A stretch of DNA of 8,834 bases. It comes from Bacillota bacterium. GTDB lineage: Bacteria; Bacillota; Clostridia; Tissierellales; Sedimentibacteraceae. How positions within the stretch are numbered: the stretch's first letter is position 1; each line of letters starts with the position of its first letter. The notes below the pieces were generated by a model. The model worked only from the letters and a program-made list of their open reading frames with translations. It ran no database searches and was not told the origin of the DNA. Made by a program: the position numbers and the translations under genes. The stretch is from assembly GCA_029239575.1 (NCBI GenBank), contig JARBUP010000106.1:1-8834 (forward strand). Reading direction: 5' to 3'. Positions 1-5,896 of the stretch are shown in pieces.

Positions 1-1
1 A

Positions 2-40
2 TTAATATATGCACTTAATTTCATTAAGTTTATATATTAA
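2..40. repeat. AT-rich nested hairpin at left edge
   Basis: The outer arms TTAATATAT (2-10) and ATATATTAA (32-40) are perfect complements. The inner arms CTTAAT (14-19) and ATTAAG (23-28) are also perfect, around a 3-nt loop, with a symmetrical 3/3 internal loop between the two stems. There is no directly adjacent T-run, although eight T's lie at about 67-74. It could be the terminator of something to the left or part of a repeat. The rest of 1-133 shows no gene. Confidence 0.4.
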
Positions 41-92
41 ATCATTATTAATATATGTAATTAATATTTTTTTTGTTTATTATATACAATTA

Positions 93-135
93 GGGACGGA
101 CCCTTGAAATTCAAAGTCCCGTCTCCTGATTTTTT
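93..135 (+). terminator. GC-richer hairpin followed by T-run
   Basis: GGGACGG (93-99) pairs with CCGTCTC (119-125, one G-U pair). The stem continues after a one-base bulge with AC/GT and TTG/CAA (104-106 and 112-114). On the plus strand it is followed within a few bases by TTTTTT (130-135), so it reads best as a terminator for plus-strand transcription coming from the left. It lies immediately after the stop codon of the minus-strand hydrolase gene and could also end that transcript, although no T-run follows on that strand. The GGGACGGACCC wording also recalls dispersed clostridial intergenic hairpins, which is an impression and not a database result. Confidence 0.5.
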
Positions 136-1495
136 ATTGAGCAGTATTTCTGAATCTTAATTCTCTGTAAATTTCAACTATTTTATTCCAAGTTTCTTCG
201 TTAACTCTTCCTGTTGGCGTGAGTCCGTAATATTTTTGAAATTCCAAAACAGCAGCTTCAGTTTGAGTGTCAAATATATTATTTGGGATTATTCTAGGAA
301 TTGACGGATTTAAAGTAGATATAAAATTTAAATATTGCTCTAATATATATATAAAGATCTCATTTTGTCCTCTGACTAATTCAAGCTTAGGAAATATTAT
401 TCTTGGTAAATATATTGAAGAAGGAGGCGATGTATTTAATATGCTTAATACAGTTGAATTTAAAGCATTATAGGTTTCTTCATCTATCAGCCCAGTTTGG
501 GGTAAATTCATTGTTTTTTCAAATTCAATTATAGCAGCACGTGTTTGGTCATTGAAAATTCCATTTATATCGACAGCAGGAACAGTTGGATAATAAGCTG
601 AAACAATATTTAAGAAAAACTGTAAAATTTGAATATAAGTATTAGGTTGTAATGTAGCTTCTTCAGGTATACTTCCTATATAAAAACCAGTAGATGCCAG
701 CTCTGCAAGTTTATTTACCCCATTAAATATCCTCCTTATTTCATACCATGTACCTTTGTCAATAACTCCTGTTTCAGGCAAATTAAATATTACTTGAAAT
801 TTTATTACAGCTGATTCTGTAACAGGACCAAAATATGCATCAGCAGCTATCTTAGGTATTGCGGGGTAATTTAAACCTACTCTATTTAACATAATTTGAG
901 CTATTTGAACATATGGACCTGTATCACCGAACTTTAAATCTCCGGGGAATGTTCCAACGTCAATTCCAACAGGTGCGTTTGTTGCTATTATTATATCTTC
1001 CCCGTAATAATATTTTAGTATTTCAATTGGAGTATATCCTTGATTAGCTAAATCCACTGAACCCCATTGATACATGCCGTCACACTGTGATATACGGCCA
1101 TCACAAAACTGTGCAAACAAAGGTTCGATTCTTCCTTCTCTTGTAATATATTCATCAAATATTTCATTAACAAGTTCAGAAATATTGCCAAAAATTCCTT
1201 TGTCCGGTATAAAAGCTTGATCATAAGCAGTAGCATTTGTTATATCAAAATTGTAGCCCTTTGTTCTGTACCATTCTGTATAAACACGATTCATTGCTAC
1301 TGATACAATGGCATGGATATTAGCCCTAAGTGCATTTACTGGCCAAGTAGGGTATAATTCGCTTGATGCAACATTTTTAATATAATCTAAAAAATTAACA
1401 TTTATATTTTCAGCTTCAACATTAGGAGGACCTAAGTGAACCGTAACAATATCTGGCATTTCAACATATGTAAATCCAGGAATTTGAATACTCAA
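134..1495 (-). CDS. SleC/SpoIID-like spore cortex hydrolase with three peptidoglycan-binding repeats
   Basis: The protein is 453 aa. Residues about 34-165 form a SpoIID-type lytic transglycosylase domain: FLDYIKNVASSE places the presumed catalytic Glu at E46, followed by the WPVNALRANI and MNRVYTEWYR stretches, a Cys pair (C131, C138) where SpoIID proteins bind zinc, and GYTPIEILKYYYG. Three PG_binding_1-like repeats follow (about 185-255, 280-345 and 375-440), each with an F-D/G-x-T-x-x-A-V/I-x-x-F core and a TG-x-V/I-[DN]-x-x-T-[WY] end. The catalytic part closely resembles clostridial SleC, which cleaves spore cortex. No signal peptide is visible. The start is TTG: an in-frame TAA lies three codons upstream, and AGAAGG (1505-1510) sits 9 nt before it. 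It therefore lacks the roughly 150-residue propeptide I recall for SleC, and carries two extra binding repeats. The cortex-lysis role is inferred by homology. Confidence 0.85.
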   Translation of the reverse strand: MSIQIPGFTYVEMPDIVTVHLGPPNVEAENINVNFLDYIKNVASSELYPTWPVNALRANIHAIVSVAMNRVYTEWYRTKGYNFDITNATAYDQAFIPDKGIFGNISELVNEIFDEYITREGRIEPLFAQFCDGRISQCDGMYQWGSVDLANQGYTPIEILKYYYGEDIIIATNAPVGIDVGTFPGDLKFGDTGPYVQIAQIMLNRVGLNYPAIPKIAADAYFGPVTESAVIKFQVIFNLPETGVIDKGTWYEIRRIFNGVNKLAELASTGFYIGSIPEEATLQPNTYIQILQFFLNIVSAYYPTVPAVDINGIFNDQTRAAIIEFEKTMNLPQTGLIDEETYNALNSTVLSILNTSPPSSIYLPRIIFPKLELVRGQNEIFIYILEQYLNFISTLNPSIPRIIPNNIFDTQTEAAVLEFQKYYGLTPTGRVNEETWNKIVEIYRELRFRNTAQ

Positions 1496-1526
1496 GTGAT
1501 ATTACCTTCTTTCTTATTAATTGAAA

Positions 1527-1555
1527 GTTATAATCATATTAATAATATATCGCAA
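1527..1555 (-). promoter_or_regulatory. SigA-type promoter of the SleC-like gene
   Basis: Read on the minus strand, a TTGCGA -35 box (1550-1555) and a TATAAC -10 box (1527-1532) are separated by 17 bp. The predicted start near 1520 gives a leader of about 25 nt to the TTG codon. I saw no clear SigG or SigK-type box, which is unexpected for a gene inferred to act in spores. Confidence 0.5.
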
Positions 1556-1592
1556 TTTATTTTATATTTCTTTTTCTTAAACTCAATATTCA

Positions 1593-1621
1593 TTGAAAAT
1601 CTTACTAAAATAATATATACT
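1593..1621 (+). promoter_or_regulatory. SigA-type promoter of the TSUP permease gene
   Basis: TTGAAA (1593-1598) and TATACT (1616-1621), each 5/6 to consensus, are spaced by 17 bp. The predicted start near 1628 gives a leader of about 59 nt. It is divergent from the minus-strand promoter in the same intergenic region. Confidence 0.5.
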
Positions 1622-1686
1622 CTTAAAGTAATTTGTGTGATAAAAATTATTTAAAATTTTAGTTATTATTAAAATAGGAGTTTAGA

Positions 1687-2448
1687 ATGGAATTAACATT
1701 AAATACATTTTTAATTGTATGCCCTTTAGTATTTTTTGCAGGTCTTATAGACGCTATAGGAGGAGGCGGTGGTCTTATATCACTTCCAGCATATTTAATT
1801 GCAGGTTTACCTCCACATACTGCAATAGCAACAAATAAAATGTCTTCAACTTTTGGTACTTTATTAGCAACATTTCGTTTTATAAAAAATAAATTAGTTA
1901 ATTTTAAATTAGCTATTCCATCAGTTATTGCAGCTATAGTAGGTTCAGCCATAGGTTCAAATTTATCTTTATTAATGGATGAAAAAATAATCCTATATGG
2001 AATGGTAATAGTTTTGCCAATATCAGCTTTTCTTGTTTTAAATAAGAAATTATTTAATAATGATGGAACCGATGAAATTACTTTGGACAAGCGAACATAT
2101 TTAACTGCTGCTATTTCAGCATTTTTTATAGGATGTTACGATGGATTATACGGACCTGGCACAGGAACATTTCTTATAATAGCATTTGTAATATGTGCAA
2201 AATTAAGCATTAAAACTGCAAATGCACAAGCCAAAGTAATCAATTTAACAACAAATATTACTTCACTGATTATATTTTTATTAAATGGAAAAGTATTAAT
2301 TGTCCTTGGAATTGCAGGAGCAATTTGCAATATGATAGGAAGTTATATTGGTTCAGGTTTAGTAATGAAAAATGGAAGTAAAATAGTTAAACCAAGTATT
2401 ATGTTAGTGCTATTACTATTGGCTGTTAAGGTTATTGGAGGTAATTAA
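1687..2448 (+). CDS. TauE/SafE (TSUP) family membrane permease
   Basis: This is a 253-aa, almost wholly hydrophobic protein of the size typical for the sulfite exporter TauE/SafE (TSUP) family. It shows the internal duplication of that family: a first glycine-rich motif, GLIDAIGGGGGLISLP (residues 19-34), and a second, GCYDGLYGPGTGTF (149-162), each opening a half with about four membrane segments. TNKMSSTFGT (50-58) after the first half and NAQAKVINLTTN (179-190) after the second are the usual matching loops. The family moves small anions such as sulfite, sulfonates or sulfoacetate; the substrate cannot be read from the sequence and no sulfur gene is adjacent. ATG is preceded by TAGGAG (1675-1680) with 6-nt spacing. 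It is probably monocistronic, being followed by a hairpin. Confidence 0.9.
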   Translation: MELTLNTFLIVCPLVFFAGLIDAIGGGGGLISLPAYLIAGLPPHTAIATNKMSSTFGTLLATFRFIKNKLVNFKLAIPSVIAAIVGSAIGSNLSLLMDEKIILYGMVIVLPISAFLVLNKKLFNNDGTDEITLDKRTYLTAAISAFFIGCYDGLYGPGTGTFLIIAFVICAKLSIKTANAQAKVINLTTNITSLIIFLLNGKVLIVLGIAGAICNMIGSYIGSGLVMKNGSKIVKPSIMLVLLLLAVKVIGGN

Positions 2449-2462
2449 AAAAATTTTAAAAA

Positions 2463-2490
2463 TTTTACGATAGCCTGCTATCGAATAAAA
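2463..2490 (+). terminator. Weak hairpin after the permease gene
   Basis: CGATAG (2468-2473) and CTATCG (2478-2483) pair perfectly around a 4-nt loop. The outer TTTTA (2463-2467) and TAAAA (2486-2490) can extend the stem past two unpaired A's. No T-run follows on the plus strand, so termination would be inefficient. It could instead attenuate or stabilise the transcript entering the CDGSH gene. Confidence 0.35.
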
Positions 2491-2499
2491 ATATGTTAA

Positions 2500-2540
2500 A
2501 TGTACATAATAATTAAAAATAAACAAGGAGAAATGTACAT
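2500..2540 (+). promoter_or_regulatory. Paired ATGTACAT palindromes flanking the CDGSH ribosome site
   Basis: The 8-bp palindrome ATGTACAT occurs at 2500-2507 and again at 2533-2540, 33 bp apart. The AAGGAG ribosome site (2525-2530) lies between them and the second copy overlaps the start codon. As DNA this could be a two-site operator. As RNA the two copies are mutually complementary and could close a loop around the ribosome site. No regulator is identified. Confidence 0.3.
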
Positions 2541-2808
2541 GAATAACAAGGATAATCCAAATCAACCTAAGATAGCATTTACATCCCCTGTTGCTGTTCA
2601 GCTTAAACAGGGTGAAAAATATTATTATTGCACATGTGGAAGAGCTAAAGCTCAGCCATTTTGTGATGGATCACATGCAGAAACTTCTTTTGAACCATTG
2701 GAATTTGAAGCAACAATAGATGGAACGTCTCACTTATGTGCTTGCAAACATACTAAAAATCCTCCTTACTGTGATGGATCACATGAAAAATTAGAAGATG
2801 AAAAATAA
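2539..2808 (+). CDS. Tandem CDGSH-type iron-sulfur protein
   Basis: This 89-aa soluble protein has two CDGSH zinc-finger-like cluster sites: CTCGRAKAQPFCDGSH (residues 31-46) and CACKHTKNPPYCDGSH (67-82). Each has the C-x-C plus C-D-G-S-H pattern giving the three Cys and one His that bind a redox-active [2Fe-2S] cluster in the mitoNEET/CISD family. Two motifs in one short chain match the CISD3-like tandem type found in bacteria. The family is linked to electron transfer and iron-sulfur handling; the specific partner is unknown here. I start at 2539 because AAGGAG (2525-2530) is 8 nt upstream. The in-frame ATG at 2533 is only 2 nt from that site, and the one at 2500 would put the site inside the gene. 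It ends 16 nt before a strong terminator hairpin. Confidence 0.92.
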   Translation: MNNKDNPNQPKIAFTSPVAVQLKQGEKYYYCTCGRAKAQPFCDGSHAETSFEPLEFEATIDGTSHLCACKHTKNPPYCDGSHEKLEDEK

Positions 2809-2824
2809 ACAATAAATTAATATT

Positions 2825-2860
2825 AATAAAAAACTGCGCTGTTTAACGTAGTTTTTTATT
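2825..2860 (+). terminator. Strong intrinsic terminator of the CDGSH gene
   Basis: The A-run plus CTGCG (to 2838) pairs with CGTAG plus a T-run (2847-2857). This gives at least 10 bp with one G-U, extendable by A-T pairs, around an 8-nt loop (2839-2846). The T-rich 3' arm is followed by a further T-run (2862-2867). The A-rich 5' arm also makes it usable on the opposite strand. Confidence 0.85.
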
Positions 2861-2891
2861 GTTTTTTGTGGATTAATATAATTATTAGGTA

Positions 2892-2897
2892 TATAAT
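2892..2897 (+). promoter_or_regulatory. Probable -10 box for the DUF4003-DUF1801 unit
   Basis: A perfect TATAAT lies about 40 nt upstream of the ATG at 2938 and just after the preceding terminator. The -35 region is poor: TTGTGG at 2866-2871 gives a 20-bp spacer. The assignment rests on the -10 box and position alone. Confidence 0.4.
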
Positions 2898-2937
2898 ATT
2901 GCTGTAAACGTTGGATTGTTTAATAGGAGGGATTATT

Positions 2938-3921
2938 ATGATGGATTCTTTAAAACAAAGATGCAAACTTTTTATTCAAAACAGAGATATTATGAAAGAT
3001 AATTTTAAATGGGACAATTCTTTAATGTATCCTTTATGTGCCAGTATTTATACAGATAAAGAATTAGAAATAGATAGCAATAAAGTTAGGATGTGTAAAG
3101 AACTTATTAAAGATTATACAGGAATTTTTTCAAATTTTAGAAGTGTACCATATTTAGCATTAACTACCATGCTTTCACTAGAAGAAAATCCTAATATGAA
3201 GTTTAAAGAAATATTAAAAATTTATGATGTATTAAAGCAGGAATTTCATTCATCCACCTATTTACCAATTTCTGCTTTTGTTATTGCAGATATAGCTGAA
3301 AACCAAGATTATGAAAAAATAGTAAAAAAATCAAAGGATATATTTTTAAAAATGAAAAAAGAACATCCTTTCTTGACTTCGGGCGAAGATTGTGGTTTTG
3401 CAGTAATAACTGCTTTAAGTGATTTGTCCCCTGATGCTGCAATTTCAGAAATGGAAAGATGTTACGGAAGGTTAAAAAGCAGATTTTTCTCAGCTAATGC
3501 AGTACAGTCACTAAGTCACACATTAGCTATGGGAGAAGAAGAAGTTAAGAAAAAATGTGACAAAGTTACATATATTTTTGATGAGTTAAAAGAAAGAAAT
3601 TGTAAATTTGGAACTGGCATAGAGCTCTCTGTATTAGGATTGCTAGCTATGATAACTGATGATACTGATAAAATAATAAACGATATAATTGATGTTAATG
3701 AGTACCTCCTTAGCTTTAAGGGATTTGGTGCAATGGGAATAGGAAAAACACAGAGAATAATGTATGCAGCTATTTTAGTTTCACAAGAATATAAAAAAAA
3801 TGCTTTGAATGCTATGAATTTAGCTACAGTTAACAGTGTAACTAGCATTATTATAGCACAGCAAGTTGCTATGTCAGCTATTATTGCATCAAGTGCAGCA
3901 GCTTCAACAGCAAATAACTAA
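2938..3921 (+). CDS. DUF4003 family protein
   Basis: This 327-aa, largely helical, cytoplasmic-looking protein resembles the DUF4003 family of Firmicutes, which has no established function. Recognisable stretches are FSNFRSVPYLALTTMLSLEENP (read around residues 64-85), TYLPISAFVIADIA (107-120), RFFSANAVQSLSHTLA (182-197) and GTGIELSVLGLLAM (225-238). The repeating pattern of a helix pair with small hydrophobic residues suggests an alpha-repeat scaffold. The C-terminus (300-327) is Ala/Ser-rich and hydrophobic and could be a packing helix. TAGGAGG (2924-2930) sits 7 nt before the ATG at 2938. The next codon is also ATG (2941, 10-nt spacing), so the exact start may shift by one residue. The downstream DUF1801 gene begins 29 nt after its stop with no terminator between, so they are probably co-transcribed. 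Confidence 0.8.
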   Translation: MMDSLKQRCKLFIQNRDIMKDNFKWDNSLMYPLCASIYTDKELEIDSNKVRMCKELIKDYTGIFSNFRSVPYLALTTMLSLEENPNMKFKEILKIYDVLKQEFHSSTYLPISAFVIADIAENQDYEKIVKKSKDIFLKMKKEHPFLTSGEDCGFAVITALSDLSPDAAISEMERCYGRLKSRFFSANAVQSLSHTLAMGEEEVKKKCDKVTYIFDELKERNCKFGTGIELSVLGLLAMITDDTDKIINDIIDVNEYLLSFKGFGAMGIGKTQRIMYAAILVSQEYKKNALNAMNLATVNSVTSIIIAQQVAMSAIIASSAAASTANN

Positions 3922-3950
3922 TAAATTATTTATCAAGGAAGGATTTAACT

Positions 3951-4334
3951 ATGGAAGAAAATAAAAATACATTTAAAACTATTGATGAATATATTATGCT
4001 TTTTTCGTCTGATATACAGGAAAAACTCCATAAATTTAGAAAAGTTATTAAAGAGTCAGCACCTGATGCAGAAGAAGTAATAAGCTGGCAAATGCCAACT
4101 TTCAATTTACATGGAAATCTTGTTCATTTTGCAGTACATAAAAAACATATTGGATTTTATCCTGGCGCAAGCGGAATAGAAAATTTTAAACATAAGTTGA
4201 CTGACTATAAAAGTTCAAAAGGGGCTGTTCAATTTCCTTTAGATAAAGAATTACCATTTGAACTTATAACAGAAATAGTTAAATTTAGAGTAGATGAAAA
4301 TATTAAATATGCGGAATTAAAGAAGAAAAAATAA
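3951..4334 (+). CDS. DUF1801 (YdhG-like) protein
   Basis: This 127-aa single-domain protein has DUF1801 hallmarks: an N-terminal helical 'TIDEYI..F..DIQEKLHKFRKVIKESAPDAEEVISWQMPTF' region (10-51, key part ISWQMPTF at 44-51), HIGFYPG (66-72), then SKGAVQFPLDKELP (89-102) and a final FRVDEN helix. The family has a frataxin-like fold; Bacillus YdhG/Fra has been proposed as an iron chaperone for iron-sulfur assembly. That role is an inference here, although a CDGSH iron-sulfur gene lies 1.1 kb upstream in a separate transcription unit. The tail AELKKKK is Lys-rich. The ribosome site GGAAGGA (3937-3943) is 7 nt before the ATG. It is the second gene of the DUF4003 unit and is closed by the hairpin at 4370-4405. 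Confidence 0.85.
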   Translation: MEENKNTFKTIDEYIMLFSSDIQEKLHKFRKVIKESAPDAEEVISWQMPTFNLHGNLVHFAVHKKHIGFYPGASGIENFKHKLTDYKSSKGAVQFPLDKELPFELITEIVKFRVDENIKYAELKKKK

Positions 4335-4369
4335 ATTTTCATTAGATATTAGATTTTATATAAATGAAA

Positions 4370-4412
4370 AACCTGTAGTCATATTATAATCTATGAATAC
4401 AGGTTATTTATT
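4370..4412 (+). terminator. Hairpin terminator after the DUF1801 gene
   Basis: AACCTGTA (4370-4377) pairs perfectly with TACAGGTT (4398-4405). CATA (4380-4383) and TATG (4392-4395) form an inner stem past a small internal loop. The 3' side is T-rich but interrupted (ATTTATT). It lies 35 nt after the stop codon. Confidence 0.6.
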
Positions 4413-4562
4413 AAATATTATTGCGGAGAATTATTTGTAGGGGCGAAAGACTGCCCAGTTGTTCTTGTTTCACCAAATCATTATAATGTATTGCTTAATT
4501 TAATTTTTAAAGTTAATAAACGAAAATATCTTTTAATTTAAAGCCATATTCTTCACTACACT
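4413..4562. other. Non-coding spacer with a possible decayed repeat
   Basis: This is the middle of the 299-nt gap between the DUF1801 and radical-SAM genes. I see no open frame of note. Around 4424-4475 the base composition rises abruptly (TGTAGGGGCGAAAGACTGCCC), with a weak GGGC...GCCC pairing. It resembles dispersed 'TAGGGGCG' intergenic repeats seen in other bacteria and may be a truncated copy. The remainder (about 4476-4562) is plain AT-rich DNA. Confidence 0.3.
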
Positions 4563-4576
4563 CGAACGAATGTTTG
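4563..4576 (+). promoter_or_regulatory. LexA (SOS) operator candidate
   Basis: CGAACGAATGTTTG matches every defined position of the Bacillus/Firmicute LexA (DinR) consensus CGAACRNRYGTTYG. Its last three bases are the first three bases of the -35 box of the following promoter, so a bound repressor would block RNA polymerase. The gene it precedes encodes a predicted DNA repair protein, which fits an SOS regulon member. The site is read from sequence; binding is inferred. Confidence 0.75.
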
Positions 4577-4602
4577 ACAAATTTATTTTACTATGATATA
4601 AT
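4574..4602 (+). promoter_or_regulatory. Consensus SigA promoter of the repair operon
   Basis: Perfect TTGACA (4574-4579) and perfect TATAAT (4597-4602) are separated by exactly 17 bp. The start is expected near 4609, giving a leader of about 25 nt. Such a strong promoter would need a repressor to be silent, which is consistent with the overlapping LexA-type site. Confidence 0.9.
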
Positions 4603-4633
4603 TCATTTAATATAAATAACTATGTGGTGAAAT

Positions 4634-5884
4634 ATGAATGATGAATTATTAGAAAAACTTAAAATTTTATCCGATGCTGCTAAATATGATGTTTCTTGTG
4701 TTTCAAGCGGAGTAGAAAGAAAAAACAACACAGTTGGCGGAATAGGAAATGCAGCAGCAAGTGGCATATGTCATACATGGTCAGCTGACGGAAGATGTAT
4801 CTCTTTATTAAAAATTTTATTAACAAATGATTGTATTTATGATTGTCATTATTGTTCAAATAGAGTTACAAATAATGTTAAAAGGGCAACTTTTACTCCT
4901 GAAGAAGTAGCTGAGCTCACAATTCAATTTTATAGAAGAAATTATATAGAAGGTTTATTCTTAAGTTCTGCTGTAGTAAAAAATCCTGACTATACAATGG
5001 AAAATATATATAAAACATTGGAGCTTTTAAGAAATAAATATAATTTTTGGGGCTACATACATGTAAAAGTAATACCTGGTGCAGATCCATTATTAATTCA
5101 AAAGACAGGAATGTTGGCTGATAGGATGAGTGTCAATATAGAACTTCCTACAAAAGAAAGTCTTAAAATATTAGCTCCTCAAAAGAAAATTGAAAATATA
5201 ATTTTACCCATGTCACAAATAAACAATGAAATTACGAGAACAATAGAGGATAAAAAAAGTTTTAAAAGCACACCACGTTTTGTACCAGGTGGGCAATCAA
5301 CGCAAATGATAGTAGGGGCAACTGCTGATTCTGATAAAACAATACTTAATGTATCTCAAAATTTATATGATAGATTTAATATGAAACGTGTGTTTTTTTC
5401 TGCATATATACCAGTGATTTCATCTCCAAATTTACCTGCAGTAAGTACAGTGCCTCCTTTAAAAAGAGAACACAGGCTTTATCAAGCAGATTGGCTCATG
5501 AGGTTTTATTATTTTAAATCAGAAGAACTTTTTACAGAAATAGATAGAAATCTCGATTTAGAATTTGATCCTAAAATAATGTATGCTTTTAGAAATATAG
5601 ATAAGTTTCCAATAGAAATTAATAAAGCATCCTATGAAGAACTTTTAAGGGTACCGGGACTTGGAGTAACAAGTGCAAAAAGAATAATTAAAGAAAGAAA
5701 AAATGCAGAGCTTTCTTATGATTCTTTAAGAAAAATGAAAACTGTTTTAAAAAGGGCTCAATATTTTATAACAGTAAAAGGCAAATATTACGGAAATACA
5801 AAATTAGAACCGGAAGCAATTAAAAATGAACTTAGGTTTAAAGAAATTCAAAAACAGATGAGTATATTTGATTATATGCAGTAA
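4634..5884 (+). CDS. Radical-SAM DNA modification/repair protein (TIGR03916-like)
   Basis: This 416-aa radical-SAM protein resembles the 'putative DNA modification/repair radical SAM protein' family (TIGR03916, rSAM linked to UDG). The [4Fe-4S]/SAM site is C67-IYD-C71-HY-C74 (C-x3-C-x2-C). Residues 45-76 (ICHTWSADGRCISLLKILLTNDC...) and the 143-151 VKVIPGADP stretch are family-like. A C-terminal helix-hairpin-helix, INKASYEELLRVPGLGVTSAKRII (core 329-352), suggests DNA binding. The last residues, KQMSIFDYMQ, contain QMSIF (408-412), close to the QL[SD]LF clamp-binding pentapeptide. The ATG is preceded by GGTGA (4626-4630), which matches the 3' part of the Shine-Dalgarno; its 3-nt gap keeps the anti-SD register. 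It is the first gene of an operon with the DUF4130 partner, under a LexA-type site. The reaction and the lesion repaired are unknown. Confidence 0.9.
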   Translation: MNDELLEKLKILSDAAKYDVSCVSSGVERKNNTVGGIGNAAASGICHTWSADGRCISLLKILLTNDCIYDCHYCSNRVTNNVKRATFTPEEVAELTIQFYRRNYIEGLFLSSAVVKNPDYTMENIYKTLELLRNKYNFWGYIHVKVIPGADPLLIQKTGMLADRMSVNIELPTKESLKILAPQKKIENIILPMSQINNEITRTIEDKKSFKSTPRFVPGGQSTQMIVGATADSDKTILNVSQNLYDRFNMKRVFFSAYIPVISSPNLPAVSTVPPLKREHRLYQADWLMRFYYFKSEELFTEIDRNLDLEFDPKIMYAFRNIDKFPIEINKASYEELLRVPGLGVTSAKRIIKERKNAELSYDSLRKMKTVLKRAQYFITVKGKYYGNTKLEPEAIKNELRFKEIQKQMSIFDYMQ

Positions 5885-5896
5885 TATGAGGTATTT

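Noticed and set aside
267..473. Short plus-strand open frame inside the SleC-like gene
   Set aside because: It is antisense to clear peptidoglycan-binding repeats and has no recognisable product.
1659..2090. Long minus-strand open frame opposite the TSUP permease gene
   Set aside because: It is antisense to a well-recognised membrane permease with matching motifs and promoter; it has no ribosome site or family match of its own.
2500..2538. Upstream ATG codons (2500 and 2533) as starts of the CDGSH gene
   Set aside because: The first would put the AAGGAG site inside the gene, and the second is only 2 nt from it. 2539 has correct 8-nt spacing.
2911..2937. A TTG extension of the DUF4003 gene
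   Set aside because: The extension would translate the strong TAGGAGG site that serves the ATG at 2938.
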